Assembly (NCBI RefSeq): GCF_009707365.1
Contig: NZ_CP046122.1
Coordinates: forward strand, 2,418,001-2,482,000
Length of the DNA stretch: 64,000 bases
Direction of reading: 5' to 3'
From: Microlunatus sp. Gsoil 973
Lineage (GTDB): Bacteria; Actinomycetota; Actinomycetes; Propionibacteriales; Propionibacteriaceae
This document shows positions 50,874 to 60,772 of this stretch, piece after piece (within the stretch, counting starts at the first letter, position 1; every line of letters starts with the position of its first letter). The notes under the pieces are model-generated. The model had not been told where the DNA came from, ran no database searches, and saw only the letters and a program-made list of their open reading frames with translations. The position numbers were made by a program, and so were the translations under genes.

Positions 50874-51146
50874 TCAGGCGGTGGCGTACCGCTGCGCGGA
50901 GCGTGCGCGGCGCTTGGCCGCCTCCTCCTCGCGATTCTTCGGCGGCGCCGTGGTCACCAGATGATCGAGCAGGTGCTGGGTGCTGTGTGCGATCTCGGCG
51001 ACCGCCCGATCGAAGGCATCCTGATTGGCCTTGGACGGCTTGGTGGTGCCGGCGATCTTGCGGACGTACTGCAGCGCCGCCTCGTACACCTCCCCACTGG
51101 TGGCCGGCGGATCGAAGTTGTGCAGCTGGCGAATGTTGCGACACAT
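50874..51146 (-). CDS. DUF2277 family protein
   Basis: A 90-residue conserved small protein starting MCRNIRQLHNFDPPAT, the near-invariant beginning of DUF2277. The conserved histidines and Cys2 hint at metal or nucleic-acid binding, but the function is unknown. ATG 51146 is the family start. It ends near the ArsR operators on the same strand and begins four bases after the MFS gene. Confidence 0.9.
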   Translation of the reverse strand: MCRNIRQLHNFDPPATSGEVYEAALQYVRKIAGTTKPSKANQDAFDRAVAEIAHSTQHLLDHLVTTAPPKNREEEAAKRRARSAQRYATA

Positions 51147-51150
51147 GACT

Positions 51151-52644
51151 TCAGTGTGACCCACCGGCGCGGCCGGCGACCAGGTGCTTGGGGGCGACCA
51201 GGAAGATCGTGACGATGAATCCGAGGAAGATGACCGCTGCCGGCAGCAGCAAGGACTGCGACATCGCGGTGGCGAACCCGTCCTGAAGTTGGGGAGGCAG
51301 CGTTCCGAACTCCGACTCCGACGGCGAGGCGCCGCCGGGCATCGCCGGCAGCTCGGCAGCCAGCCGGGATTCCATCAGAGCGGCGATCGCGGCACTGCCG
51401 AGCACGGAGCCGACCTGCCGGGTGGCGTTGAACACGCCGGACCCGGCACCGGCCTGATGCAGCGGCAGGTTGCGGTTGGCCGACACACCGATCGGGCCGA
51501 AGGTGAAGGCTGTGCCGACGCCCAGCAGGGTGAGCGGCAACAGCAGTTGCCAGACCGGGGTGTCCGGCCGCAGCACCAGGCTCGCCCAGACGAGTGCGAC
51601 CGCGTCGACCAGCAGCCCGAAGCCCGCCAGGTAGCGGGGGTGGTAGCGGTCGACCAGGCGCCCGACGATCGGAGCCAGGATGATGCCGACGATCGCGTTG
51701 GGCAGCATCAACAGGGCGGCCTGGGTCGGGGTGAAACCGCGAACGGTCTGGGCGTACAACATGAACGGCAGCTGCATCGCCAGGATCATGAAGCCGACGG
51801 TCAGGATCGCGCCGTTGGACAGGGAGAAGTTGCGGTCCCGGAAGAGCGCCAGCGGGACGAGCGGCTCCGACCTGTTGAGTCGCTGCCAGACCACGAAGGC
51901 GATCATCAGCGCCACGCCGGATCCGATCAACCCCCAGATCCACGTGTCCCAGTTGTACGACTCCCCCTGCTGGATGCCGAAGACGATGGCGAACATGCCG
52001 CCGGCGCTGAGCAGCACGCCGAGGATGTCGAAGCGGTGGCTGTGGGTCTCCAGGCGCGGAACCAGGCGCAGCGCCAGCACGAAGGCGACGGCGCCGACCG
52101 GCACGTTGATGAAGAAGATCCACTCCCAACCCGGACCGTCGATCAGCAGGCCACCGGCGATCGGACCGACGATTCCCGCGATCCCGGCGACCGCACCCCA
52201 CAGCGCCATCGCCCGCCCGCGCTGTTCCGGTGGGAAGGTTCGGGTGATCACCGTCATCGTCTGCGGTGTCATCATGGACGCGCCCAGACCTTGGAAAACC
52301 CGGGCGACGATCAACAGGGTGATGGTCCCCGCGAAACCGCACCACAGGGACGACAGGGTGAAGACGGTGAGTCCGATCAGGTAGATCCACTTGGGACCCA
52401 CCCGGTCTCCGAGCCGCCCGGTGATCAGCAGTGGCACGGCGTAGGCCAGCAGGTAGGAACTGGTCACCCAGATCACCGAGTTGACGTCGGCGTCGAGCCC
52501 CCGCATGATCGCCGGCACGCCGACGGCGACGATGGTGGCGTCGACCAGGATCATGAAGAAGCCGATCACCAACGCCCACAGCGCCGGCCATGAGCTGCGG
52601 GTCTGCTGGGCAGACGAACTCAGTGTTGTGGTTTCCTGTGCCAT
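51151..52644 (-). CDS. MFS drug transporter, DHA2 (14-helix) family
   Basis: A 497-residue efflux pump with 14 hydrophobic helices. Motif A is GRLGDRVGPKWIY and the antiporter motif C region is GAVAGIAGIVGPIAGGLLID. DHA2 members export drugs, dyes and siderophores using the proton gradient. ATG 52644 lies 25 bp inside the 3' end of the padR gene, so it is coupled to it. Open frame upstream of the start lies in another gene and is not counted. Substrate unknown. Confidence 0.9.
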   Translation of the reverse strand: MAQETTTLSSSAQQTRSSWPALWALVIGFFMILVDATIVAVGVPAIMRGLDADVNSVIWVTSSYLLAYAVPLLITGRLGDRVGPKWIYLIGLTVFTLSSLWCGFAGTITLLIVARVFQGLGASMMTPQTMTVITRTFPPEQRGRAMALWGAVAGIAGIVGPIAGGLLIDGPGWEWIFFINVPVGAVAFVLALRLVPRLETHSHRFDILGVLLSAGGMFAIVFGIQQGESYNWDTWIWGLIGSGVALMIAFVVWQRLNRSEPLVPLALFRDRNFSLSNGAILTVGFMILAMQLPFMLYAQTVRGFTPTQAALLMLPNAIVGIILAPIVGRLVDRYHPRYLAGFGLLVDAVALVWASLVLRPDTPVWQLLLPLTLLGVGTAFTFGPIGVSANRNLPLHQAGAGSGVFNATRQVGSVLGSAAIAALMESRLAAELPAMPGGASPSESEFGTLPPQLQDGFATAMSQSLLLPAAVIFLGFIVTIFLVAPKHLVAGRAGGSH

Positions 52645-53189
52645 AGGAGGTCCCCCGTCTTGATTCTTTCGATGGTGTCGGCGATCCACTGCCGCTGGGC
52701 CCGGCGCACTGCCAGGACGTAGTCGACGTCGAGCCAGTACATCTCGGGCACGTCCCGGCACCTGGCCAGCGAGCCGCCCGATTCGAGCAGTTCGATGTCC
52801 TGGTCGATCGTCTGCAAGTGAGCCGAGAGGAGTTCCGCGACTTCGTCCCTCGGCAGATTGTGTGCCTCGGTGAGTGCCACCGGGAACCGGGGAAACTCCT
52901 CGTACGGCCCGGAAAGGGTCTGTCGGATCCAGCTGTGCATCGCGTCCTCGCCGGACGACGTGATCTCGTACGTCGTCCGCTCCGGTCGCGCTCCGGCACG
53001 CTCGGTTCCGGTCGCTTCGATGAACTTGTCCCGCGCCAGTCGGTCGACGGTGTGGTAGAGCGACCCGGGCCGCAACTTCAGCAGTCGATCCTGGCGGCGC
53101 TCGAGCATCAGCGAATACATCTCGTAGGGATGCATCGGCCGTTCGGCGACGAGGGCGAGGATGCCCACCGCCAGCGGCGTCAGCGCCAT
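52620..53189 (-). CDS. PadR-family regulator of the MFS pump
   Basis: A 189-residue winged-helix repressor. TPLAVGILALVAERPMHPYE and LKLRPGSLYHTVDRLARDKF form the PadR DNA-binding part, and a long C-terminal helical domain follows. It overlaps the MFS gene start by 25 bp, the usual order of a self-repressing regulator with its efflux pump. A TATTCCA-GG-TGGAATA inverted repeat (53217-53232) lies 28 bp upstream of its start. Confidence 0.9.
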   Translation of the reverse strand: MALTPLAVGILALVAERPMHPYEMYSLMLERRQDRLLKLRPGSLYHTVDRLARDKFIEATGTERAGARPERTTYEITSSGEDAMHSWIRQTLSGPYEEFPRFPVALTEAHNLPRDEVAELLSAHLQTIDQDIELLESGGSLARCRDVPEMYWLDVDYVLAVRRAQRQWIADTIERIKTGDLLWHRKPQH

Positions 53190-53216
53190 GTCGCCCTCCG
53201 ATCAGCCCAGCTGAAT

Positions 53217-53232
53217 TATTCCAGGTGGAATA
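53217..53232. promoter_or_regulatory. PadR operator of the regulator/MFS operon
   Basis: TATTCCA-GG-TGGAATA, a perfect 7-bp dyad, in an AT-rich patch upstream of padR. TATATT on the minus strand next to it is a candidate -10. Confidence 0.75.
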
Positions 53233-53409
53233 TACGACGTGGAACACAGGGGCCGCAAACGGCTTTCCGTTCCTCGTTCCGGGGACCATCCGCCGGCTCA
53301 TACGCCGCGGCCGTCTCGCGTCCGGCCGAGGTGGCGCAGACCGTAGTCGAGGCACTTGAGCACTGCCGCGTACCTGGGACCGTGTGACGCAACTATCACC
53401 TGCTGCCCC

Positions 53410-53477
53410 GATGCCGGCCGTCACAGAATCCGGCCCGACGACGTCGTGTCTGTGAGGGCGAAATGAAGGCCGGCATC
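53410..53477. other. Long-range inverted repeat in the leader of the second qcrB
   Basis: GATGCCGGCC at 53410-53419 and its exact complement GGCCGGCATC at 53468-53477 flank 48 bases. It could form a long-loop stem in the mRNA just before the gene. The rest of the gap 53233-53518 shows no gene. Confidence 0.45.
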
Positions 53478-53518
53478 CGGCGCCGACCGGTTCGTACCGA
53501 ATCCGAGCTAGGAGAATC

Positions 53519-55117
53519 GTGGCCAAAGATGATCTTGCCCCAGCAGTGGTGAAGATCGGCAGCGCTCTGGATGTCGTCTTCGGCAGACTGCGTGGCCGGG
53601 CGTTCGGCAGCCCGTGGTCGGTGCTCTTCGGGATCATCGCGGCCGCCTGTCTGGTGGTGTTGATCATCACCGGCGTGATGTTGATGTTCCTGTACGTTCC
53701 GTCGGTCGACCCTGTCCGCTATCACGGTTCGTACCGACCGCTGTTCGGCGTGGAGATGTCGAAGGCATTTGCCTCGATGCTGCACATGTCGTTCGACGTC
53801 CAGGGTGGGCTTTTGCTCCGGCAGGTTCATCACTGGGCTGCCTTGTTGCTGCCCGCCGCGCTCGCGCTGCAGTTGTTGAGCATCTTCTTCACCGGTGCGT
53901 TCCGGCGGCCACGACAGTTGGCCTGGGTGCTGCTGGTCGGGGTCTTCCTGTTGGCGCTGGCCGCCGGCTGGAGTGGTTATGCCCTGCCGGACGACACGCT
54001 GTCCGGTACCGGTCTGCGAATCACCGAAGGGGTGCTGCTCGGCATCCCACTGATCGGCACGGCGTTGGAGCGGATCCTCTTCGGCGGCGCGTTCCCAGGC
54101 GTAGCGATCGAACATCTGTACGCCGTCCATCTGGCCGTGTCGGTGACTCTGGTCGTACTGGCGGCGTACTGGATCCGACTGTTGATCAAGCAACGGCTGC
54201 CGCAACCGGTGGCGCCGGGTCGCACCGAGTCCAACCTGGTCGGTATCCCGACGTGGCCCAGTGGCGTTGCTCGAACGACCGGGTTGTTCTTCACCACCGC
54301 CGGCGTGATCATCCTGCTGGGCACCTTCGCGCAGATCGCGCCGATCTGGCTGTACGGACCGTCCTCCCCCGCCAGCGCGTCCGCGGGCAGCCAGCCCGAC
54401 TGGTACACCGCATTCCTTGACGGCGCCTTGCGTCTGGTCCCACCCGGTTGGGAATTCAGCTGGTTGGGCAGGACCTGGACCATGGCGGTCATCGTGCCGT
54501 TGGCGGCAGTGGCACTGTTCTTCATGATCGTTGCGGCCTACCCGTTCGTCGAGCAGTGGATCAGCAACGACCGTTCTGATCACCATCTTCTTGATCGACC
54601 TCGGAACACGCCGAACCGCACCGGCATCGGCGTCGCCGGCATGACGTTCTTCGGTGCACTGTGGCTCGCTGGTGGCGCCGACATCGAAGCGACGACGTTC
54701 CACATCGCGTTCGAGAACATCATCGTGGTCCTGCGCTGCGTGACCGTCCTCGGCCCGATCGTCGCGTACGGCCTGACCCGGTCGATCTGCCGCGCTCTGC
54801 AAGTAGCTGATCATGATCGGCTGGCGCACGGAACCGAGTCGGGAGTGATCGTCAGGGGCCCGGGCGGCGGCTACTCCGAAGAGCATCGACCGTTGAGCCC
54901 GCAGCAGGTGTGGTCCCTGACCCCGCGCCCGTCGTACCGCACCATGTTCGATCCCGACCCGCACGGCGCCACGATGTCAGCCCGGCTCCGCGCCCGGTTG
55001 CAGCGAGCCCTCCTCGACGCACCGCCGAGCACATCGGTCTCGTCGGAGGTGGAGGCGCCGGACGAATCGATCACTGGGCGCCCCGAGGCCCCGTCGGGTC
55101 GCAAGCTCGAAGTTTGA
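53519..55117 (+). CDS. Second (orphan) cytochrome b subunit, QcrB paralogue
   Basis: A 532-residue cytochrome b of the actinobacterial QcrB type. Heme-ligand histidines (QVHHWAALLLPAAL and IEHLYAVHLAV), the PDWY quinol motif (SQPDWYTAF) and the C-terminal tail GGGYSEEHRPLSPQQ are all present. It has no QcrA or QcrC beside it. It could replace QcrB in the supercomplex under other conditions, or form an alternative complex. GTG 53519 follows AGGAGA by four bases. It converges on the ctaC-ctaD-ctaF operon; the 197-bp gap between them holds a copy of the GGATCAAA(C/G)TTTGAG repeat. Confidence 0.9.
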   Translation: MAKDDLAPAVVKIGSALDVVFGRLRGRAFGSPWSVLFGIIAAACLVVLIITGVMLMFLYVPSVDPVRYHGSYRPLFGVEMSKAFASMLHMSFDVQGGLLLRQVHHWAALLLPAALALQLLSIFFTGAFRRPRQLAWVLLVGVFLLALAAGWSGYALPDDTLSGTGLRITEGVLLGIPLIGTALERILFGGAFPGVAIEHLYAVHLAVSVTLVVLAAYWIRLLIKQRLPQPVAPGRTESNLVGIPTWPSGVARTTGLFFTTAGVIILLGTFAQIAPIWLYGPSSPASASAGSQPDWYTAFLDGALRLVPPGWEFSWLGRTWTMAVIVPLAAVALFFMIVAAYPFVEQWISNDRSDHHLLDRPRNTPNRTGIGVAGMTFFGALWLAGGADIEATTFHIAFENIIVVLRCVTVLGPIVAYGLTRSICRALQVADHDRLAHGTESGVIVRGPGGGYSEEHRPLSPQQVWSLTPRPSYRTMFDPDPHGATMSARLRARLQRALLDAPPSTSVSSEVEAPDESITGRPEAPSGRKLEV

Positions 55118-55175
55118 GCCAGCGGCTCGAAATCGTCGAAAATCCAGCCACGGGATCAAACTTTGAGGTTCGCGG
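55085..55175. repeat. Dispersed GGATCAAA-TTTGAG repeat copy
   Basis: CGCAAGCTCGAAGTTTGAGC and GGATCAAACTTTGAGGTTCG at the end of and just after the second qcrB. They match the 52-bp units at 17803-17952. The first overlaps the last codons of the gene. Confidence 0.65.
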
Positions 55176-55314
55176 ACACAGGGAGCGACCCCCGACGGGC
55201 GGCAGGGGTAGGCGCGGTTGTCGAGCCCGCGGTGCAACCGCGCGCGACAATTCAGATCACGCGTGACCGACCCGGGGTGCGGGGGTCGTCCCCCGGGAAG
55301 CCGACGACAATGGT

Positions 55315-55710
55315 TCAGTGCTGGAATTCGCCCCGGTAGTACTGGTAGAGCAAGCCGGTCAGCGAGATCATCCCGAGCGCACCCCCGATGATCACCAGCC
55401 ACCAGCCGATCACCAGGCCGACCATCACCAGCGCCAGGCAGAGCCCGCAGAACAGCGGCCAGATGCTGTGCGGCGAGAAGAAGCCGACCTCACCGGCGCC
55501 CTCGACGATCTCGCCCTCACGCTTGTCCTCCGGCCGGGCGTCGATCCGTCGGGAGATCAACGTCAGGTAACCGGCGATCATCAGCGACAGGAAGAACGTC
55601 AGGGTGAGCGCTGCCGTACCGGTCGTCTCATGGGTGATCAGCCAGTACGCCGGCGTGACGATCAGGAAAAACACCGTCAGGATCGCGAAGATCCAGGCTT
55701 CCATCCTCAT
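55315..55710 (-). CDS. ctaF: Cytochrome c oxidase subunit IV, CtaF
   Basis: A 131-residue four-helix membrane subunit special to actinobacterial aa3 oxidase. [20 protein letters not shown] starts the first helix and [20 protein letters not shown] the third. The start overlaps the ctaD stop by four bases (ATGA), so stoichiometric synthesis is likely. Last gene of the ctaC-ctaD-ctaF operon. Confidence 0.92.
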   Translation of the reverse strand: MRMEAWIFAILTVFFLIVTPAYWLITHETTGTAALTLTFFLSLMIAGYLTLISRRIDARPEDKREGEIVEGAGEVGFFSPHSIWPLFCGLCLALVMVGLVIGWWLVIIGGALGMISLTGLLYQYYRGEFQH

Positions 55711-57485
55711 CGCTGGTCACCCTCTCCGCTTCGGGCCTCGGCGTGCTCGATCAGCGCGCCGACCCGGCCGGTGTGCTCACCGGCGTCAATGAATTCACCT
55801 TCGGCCGCCATATTGGAGGCGTACTCCTCCAGCGCGATCTCCGGGTGGTGCAGGTCGAAGGCCGGGGACTCGGACCGGATCCGCGGCAGTGAATCGAAGT
55901 TGTGCCGCGGCGGCGGGCAGGACGTCGCCCACTCCAGCGACCGGCCCCAACCCCACGGGTCGTCGACATTGACCAGCGGGTTCTTCCGGCTCTTCCAGAC
56001 GTTGTACATGAACGGCAGCATCGAGGCGCCGAGCAGGAACGCGCCGACCGAGGAGATCTGGTTGAACAGAGTGAATCCCTCGTTGGGCAGATAGTCCGCA
56101 TACCGGCGCGGCATGCCCTCCACACCCAGCCAATGCTGCACCAGGAACGTGGTGTGGAAGCCGACGAACAACAGCCAGAAGTGCACCTTGCCCCACTTCT
56201 CATCCAACATCCGCCCGGTCAGCTTCGGCCACCAGAAGTAGAAGCCCGCAAACATCGCGAACACCACCGTGCCGAACACCACGTAGTGGAAATGCGCGAC
56301 CACGAAATAGGAGTCGGACAACTGGAAGTCCAGCGGCGGGCTGGCCAGGATGATCCCGGTCAGGCCACCGAACAGGAAGGTGGTCAGGAAGCCGATGCAC
56401 CACAGCATCGGTGTGTCGAAACTCAGGGAGCCGCCCCACATCGTGCCGATCCAGTCGAAGAACTTCACCCCGGTCGGCACCGCGATCAGGAAGGTCATGA
56501 AGGAGAAGAACGGCAGGTTCACCGCACCGGTCACATACATGTGGTGTGCCCAAACAGCCACCGACAGTGCCGCGATCGACAGCGTGGCGCCGACCAGCGT
56601 CATGTAGCCGAACAACGGCTTGCGGCTGAACACCGGCAGGATCTCGGTGATGATGCCGAAGAACGGCAACGCGATGATGTACACCTCGGGGTGGCCGAAG
56701 AACCAGAACAGATGCTGCCACAACAACGCACCCCCGTTGGCCGCATCGAAGATGTGCGCCCCGAACTTCCGATCCGCCTCCAACATCAAGAACGCCGCAG
56801 CCAGGATCGGGAACGCGATCAACACCAGCAGCGCGGTGATCAGCGTGTTCCAGGTGAAGATCGGCATCCGGAACATCGTCATGCCCGGCGCCCGCATGGT
56901 CAGGATCGTGGTGATGAAGTTCACCGAGCCAAGGATCGAGGACAGACCGACCAGATACAGGCCGACGATCCACAGATCCCCACCCACTCCCGGAGAGTTG
57001 ACCTCGTTGCTCAACGGCGAGTAGGCGAACCAGCCGAAGCTCGCCGCACCCTCCGGCGACAGGAAACCAGAGATCGTGATCAGACCACCGAACAGGAACA
57101 ACCAGTACGACAACATGTTCAACCGCGGAAACGCCACATCCGGCGCACCGATCTGCAACGGCATGATCGCGTTCGCGAACGCCGAGAACAACGGCGTCGC
57201 GAACATCAGCAACATGATCGTGCCGTGCATCGTGAAGAACTGGTTGTACGTCTCATAAGACAGGAACTGCAGCCCCGGGAACGCCAACTCCGCACGGATC
57301 CCCAGCGCCAATACACCACCGAACAGGAAAAAGACGAAACTGGTGATGAAGTACAGATTGCCGATCATCTTGTGATCGGTCGTGGTCAGCCACTTCCAGG
57401 CCACCATGCCCATCGGCCGCGGCCTGCTGACCTCCCGCGCCGGGGCGGCGGCAGTCCGCTCGGCGGTTCCCTCGAAGGTCGTCAC
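55707..57485 (-). CDS. ctaD: Cytochrome c oxidase subunit I
   Basis: Catalytic subunit of aa3 oxidase, 592 residues, 12 helices. Heme a ligand region [12 protein letters not shown], the cross-linked His-Tyr and CuB site in [26 protein letters not shown] with the other CuB histidines, and the heme a3 ligand in [11 protein letters not shown] are intact. GTG 57485 is chosen with AGGACGATGAC upstream and because it starts one base after the ctaC stop. Its stop overlaps ctaF. Together with ctaC, ctaE and ctaF it forms the terminal oxidase of the bcc-aa3 branch. Confidence 0.95.
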   Translation of the reverse strand: MTTFEGTAERTAAAPAREVSRPRPMGMVAWKWLTTTDHKMIGNLYFITSFVFFLFGGVLALGIRAELAFPGLQFLSYETYNQFFTMHGTIMLLMFATPLFSAFANAIMPLQIGAPDVAFPRLNMLSYWLFLFGGLITISGFLSPEGAASFGWFAYSPLSNEVNSPGVGGDLWIVGLYLVGLSSILGSVNFITTILTMRAPGMTMFRMPIFTWNTLITALLVLIAFPILAAAFLMLEADRKFGAHIFDAANGGALLWQHLFWFFGHPEVYIIALPFFGIITEILPVFSRKPLFGYMTLVGATLSIAALSVAVWAHHMYVTGAVNLPFFSFMTFLIAVPTGVKFFDWIGTMWGGSLSFDTPMLWCIGFLTTFLFGGLTGIILASPPLDFQLSDSYFVVAHFHYVVFGTVVFAMFAGFYFWWPKLTGRMLDEKWGKVHFWLLFVGFHTTFLVQHWLGVEGMPRRYADYLPNEGFTLFNQISSVGAFLLGASMLPFMYNVWKSRKNPLVNVDDPWGWGRSLEWATSCPPPRHNFDSLPRIRSESPAFDLHHPEIALEEYASNMAAEGEFIDAGEHTGRVGALIEHAEARSGEGDQR

Positions 57486-57486
57486 G

Positions 57487-58359
57487 TCATCGTCCTTCCT
57501 GCTCGGTTGCCGGCCGTTGCGGCACAGCAACCGTGTTACTCAATGTCTGCAGCTGACCGGTCTGGCCCCTGGCGACCAGCGACTTCAAATGGGCCTCGTA
57601 CTCACTCTGCGACACGATGTGGACGTTGAACAACATCGCGGAATGGTAGGTGCCGCACAGCTCGGCGCACTTTCCGGCGAACACGCCTTCCTTGGTCGGA
57701 GTCAGGTCCAGGCTGTTGTTCCGGCCCGGCACGACGTCGAGCTTCTCGTAGAAGGCCGGCACCCAGAACGAGTGGATGACATCGACCGACTTGAGATTGA
57801 AGCGGACGCTCTGTCCCACCGGCAGGTAGAGGTCGGCCGGATGCTCGATGGTGCCCGACTCCCAGACCGCCTGGCCGATGTCGGGGTTGTTCTGCTCCTG
57901 GTAGTTGAACGACCAGTTCCACTTCTGGGCGACAACCGTGATGGTGTGGTCCGGGCGTTCGACCCGCGCCTGGACCTTGTCCTGGGCCAGCACGGTGAAG
58001 TAGAAGAGCACGCCGATCAGGATGAACGGCGTCACGGTGTAGAAGATCTCGATCGGCAGGTTGTAGCGGTTCTGCCTCGGCACGCCCGGCTTGCGCCGGC
58101 GATACCTGATCACACACCAAACGATCATGCCCCACACGGCTGCGCCGACACCGAAGGCCGCGATCCAGGCACCGATCCACAGGTGATGGGTGTAGGGGGT
58201 CCGATCACTCGCGGCGGGCGGCAGCCCGAGTCGGCTCGGCAGGCCGGGACCGGTGTGGGCACAGCCGGCAAGAGCCAGCGCGCCAACGCCGAGACCTGCC
58301 AGCAGCAGCCGGGACGCTGTCCGGGAAACCCGGATCCGCCGGCGGGAGTCTGGTGCCAC
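57487..58359 (-). CDS. ctaC: Cytochrome c oxidase subunit II
   Basis: Subunit II, a 290-residue lipoprotein. The signal peptide ends in the lipobox LALAGCAH. Two membrane helices (about 62-85 and 105-130) precede the cupredoxin domain with the CuA site [12 protein letters not shown] and the conserved [14 protein letters not shown] with AAAGGG five bases upstream. A motif related to that of ctaE lies 25-37 bp upstream, and TTGACA overlaps it. Confidence 0.95.
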   Translation of the reverse strand: MAPDSRRRIRVSRTASRLLLAGLGVGALALAGCAHTGPGLPSRLGLPPAASDRTPYTHHLWIGAWIAAFGVGAAVWGMIVWCVIRYRRRKPGVPRQNRYNLPIEIFYTVTPFILIGVLFYFTVLAQDKVQARVERPDHTITVVAQKWNWSFNYQEQNNPDIGQAVWESGTIEHPADLYLPVGQSVRFNLKSVDVIHSFWVPAFYEKLDVVPGRNNSLDLTPTKEGVFAGKCAELCGTYHSAMLFNVHIVSQSEYEAHLKSLVARGQTGQLQTLSNTVAVPQRPATEQEGR

Positions 58360-58383
58360 GTCGACCCTTTCTGATGCGTACTA

Positions 58384-58396
58384 CTACAGCGTGTCA
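58384..58396. promoter_or_regulatory. CTACA-GCG-TGTCA motif before ctaC
   Basis: On the minus strand it reads TGACA-CGC-TGTAG and shares ACACGCTGTAGT with the ctaE promoter site (35609-35621). It coincides with the TTGACA hexamer upstream of ctaC, so a regulator bound here would compete with or touch RNA polymerase. Confidence 0.6.
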
Positions 58397-58476
58397 AACC
58401 TATCAGCACCCTAACGCAGCGCGCCCCCGGTCACCCCTTGGGGAGTCGCTGGGAACGGTGCCGACGAAGCATGATC

Positions 58477-58525
58477 GAAGTCCTGCCTCAGGACTTCCCC
58501 ACTTCTTCGGACTTTCGGCACTTCC
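58477..58525. promoter_or_regulatory. Inverted repeat and DosR-box-like site before the PPOX gene
   Basis: GAAGTCCT-GCCTC-AGGACTTC (58477-58497), a perfect 8-bp dyad, is followed by TTCGGACTTTCGGCACTTCC (58506-58525), which resembles half of the GGGACTTTCGGCCC-type DosR/DevR box. The gene starts at 58598 and a DevR-like regulator lies two genes downstream. Confidence 0.5.
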
Positions 58526-58597
58526 CGGGGCCATTCAGCAGATGATCGACTGGATGAGACTGCGTATGAGGCACGGCGCCTGGGAGGGGAGCCGACC

Positions 58598-59023
58598 ATG
58601 CTGACAACCTCGGGGAACGGGAGCATCGACCGCCAACGGTGCATCGAACTGCTTCTAGGGGTGCAGATCGGACGGATCGCCTGGCGGGCGGCCGATGGCA
58701 TCCACATCCTTCCGGTGACCTACATCTGGTACCAGGAGACGGTTGTCTTCCGCACCTCCCCGTACGGAGTCCTGTCCGAACTGGTGCACGAGGCCGACGT
58801 CGCCTTCGAGATCGATCACGTGGACGAACGGACGCGTTCAGGCTGGAGTGTTGTGGTCCGCGGCCGGGCGAGAGCGACCGCCGAACCGGAGGAACTGCGT
58901 CGGCTGTGGCGCCTCGACGACCCGGTGCCGTGGGCCGCCGGGACCCGGAACCTGTTCATCCAGATCACCCCGAGCCAGATCACCGGGCGCAGGGTGGGTC
59001 CGGATCCGCTTCCGGAGTCGTAA
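58598..59023 (+). CDS. Pyridoxamine 5'-phosphate oxidase-family protein
   Basis: A 141-residue split-barrel flavoprotein-like protein. CIELLLGVQIGRIAWRAADG and ILPVTYIWYQETVVFRTSPY are typical of PPOX proteins often found in DosR-type regulons. No enzymatic role is known. GGAGGGGA lies seven bases before the ATG. It ends nine bases before the histidine kinase and may be cotranscribed with it. A DosR-like box is upstream. Confidence 0.82.
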   Translation: MLTTSGNGSIDRQRCIELLLGVQIGRIAWRAADGIHILPVTYIWYQETVVFRTSPYGVLSELVHEADVAFEIDHVDERTRSGWSVVVRGRARATAEPEELRRLWRLDDPVPWAAGTRNLFIQITPSQITGRRVGPDPLPES

Positions 59024-59032
59024 TCTCATCCC

Positions 59033-60772
59033 ATGGCCGCGGAATCCCCCCGACCAGGCCGCGAGCTGTCCTCACCGGCCTCGCCGACGTCCCAGTTCGG
59101 CGTGCAGCTGTCCATCGACCAGCTGATGCGACTGGTGTCCGAGCGCGCCTCGGACCTGATGCGGACCCAGGAGCGGTTGCGCAGCCTGCTCCAGGCGAAC
59201 CGCTCGATCGTCAGCGAACTGTCCCTTCCCGGCGTACTGACCCGGATCGTGGAGGCAGCCCGTGACGTGGCCGATGCCCGCTTCGCCGCCCTCGGAGTGA
59301 TCGGCCCCGACGGCACGCTGGAGCAGTTCATCACCGTCGGCATGGACGACGACACGGTTCACGCCATCGGCGAGCTCCCCAAGGGCCGCGGCCTGCTCGG
59401 CGCGCTGATCGCCGACCCGAGGCCGATCCGCCTGCAGCGAATCAGCGACGACCCGCGGTCGTTCGGCCTGCCACCCAACCATCCGCCGATCGAATCGTTC
59501 CTCGGCGTGCCCATCCAGGTGCCGGGCGCGGTCTTCGGGAACCTGTACCTCGCGGAGAGCCGCGGCGGGTCCTTCACCGAGGAGGATGAGGAACTCGTCC
59601 TCGGACTGGCGGCCACGGCAGGCATCGCCATCGAGAATGCCCGGCACTACGAGGAGTCCCGGCAGCGCCAGGAGTGGCTGCGCGCCCGGGCAGAGGTCGG
59701 ACGGAATCTCACCACCGACGATCCGATCGCCAATCTGCATCGGATCGCGGAGAGCGTTCTGCGGCTGGCTGCCGCCGACGTCGTCTCGGTCGTGGTTCCC
59801 GAGCCGGAAAGCAACCTGGTGCGGGTGGTCGCCGCAATCGGGACCGGGGCCGACGATCTGCAGGGTGCCCGGTACCTGGTGCCGGGTTCGCTGGCCGGCG
59901 CCGCGATGGCCCGCGGTTCTGGGGTGATCGTCGACAACGCCGAGCAGTACGTCGAGACCACGATCTGCCCGGCCTACGCCGACGTGCTGGGTGCGGTGAT
60001 GGCGCTGCCGCTGGCCACCGAACAAGGGATGGCCGGCGCTGTCGTGGTCGGCCGGGCCCGAAGTGGTCGGCAGTTCACCGGCTCCGATCTCGAAATGGCC
60101 GAGAGCTTCGCCGGGCAGGCCGCGCTGGCGATGCAATTGGCTGATGCCCGGGCCAATGAGGAGCGGTTGGCCTTGTTGCAGGACCGCGACCGGATCGCCC
60201 GGGATCTGCACGATCACGTCATCCAGCGGTTGTTCGCGATCGGGTTGAGCGTGCAGAGCATTGCGGCGAGCTTGTCAAGTTCCGAACACGGTGCCCGGTT
60301 GATCGACGTCGTGGGTGATCTTGACGAGACCATTCGGGAGATCAGGACAGCGATCTTCGCGCTGCGGGAGAATCCCGGTGCCGAGCACAGTCTGCGCAGC
60401 GCGGTGATGTCGGTGGTCTCCGACGTGGGACCGGCCCTGCCCGAACGCCCGGACGTGATCTTCGTCGGCCCGTTGGACACGATGGTCGACCCAGGCGTGA
60501 TCTCCGATGTCGGCGCCGTCGTCCGGGAAGGTCTGACGAATATCGCCAGACACGCTAACGCCATGCACGCCGGGGTAAGGGTCGAGGCGACCCCCGAGGA
60601 ACTCGAGGTCTACATCAACGACGACGGCCGGGGTATCGGTGATACCCGACGCCGCAGCGGTCTGGACAATCTCCGCCGGCGCGCCGAGGAGTACGGTGGT
60701 GGCCTGACCGTCACGTCGTCCCCGGGAGCCGGCACGGCCCTGTCCTGGACGATTCCACTGGAGGCAAGATGA
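59033..60772 (+). CDS. GAF sensor histidine kinase, DevS/DosT-like
   Basis: A 579-residue kinase with two GAF domains (about residues 65-210 and 230-375), a HisKA_3 dimerisation helix with phospho-acceptor His393 in ARDLHDHVIQRLFAIGL, and an HATPase domain (REGLTNIARHA, INDDGRGIG, SGLDNLRRRAEEYGGG). The first GAF has FGLPPNHPPIESFLGVPI; His150 falls where mycobacterial DosS has its heme-ligand His149, so it may bind heme and sense oxygen, NO, CO or redox state. That is inference. Its stop overlaps the response regulator start (ATGA). Confidence 0.9.
   Translation: MAAESPRPGRELSSPASPTSQFGVQLSIDQLMRLVSERASDLMRTQERLRSLLQANRSIVSELSLPGVLTRIVEAARDVADARFAALGVIGPDGTLEQFITVGMDDDTVHAIGELPKGRGLLGALIADPRPIRLQRISDDPRSFGLPPNHPPIESFLGVPIQVPGAVFGNLYLAESRGGSFTEEDEELVLGLAATAGIAIENARHYEESRQRQEWLRARAEVGRNLTTDDPIANLHRIAESVLRLAAADVVSVVVPEPESNLVRVVAAIGTGADDLQGARYLVPGSLAGAAMARGSGVIVDNAEQYVETTICPAYADVLGAVMALPLATEQGMAGAVVVGRARSGRQFTGSDLEMAESFAGQAALAMQLADARANEERLALLQDRDRIARDLHDHVIQRLFAIGLSVQSIAASLSSSEHGARLIDVVGDLDETIREIRTAIFALRENPGAEHSLRSAVMSVVSDVGPALPERPDVIFVGPLDTMVDPGVISDVGAVVREGLTNIARHANAMHAGVRVEATPEELEVYINDDGRGIGDTRRRSGLDNLRRRAEEYGGGLTVTSSPGAGTALSWTIPLEAR

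Noticed and set aside
52645-53670. A long N-terminal extension of the MFS pump.
   Set aside because: This open frame lies inside the padR gene and its promoter; the pump family starts at 52644.
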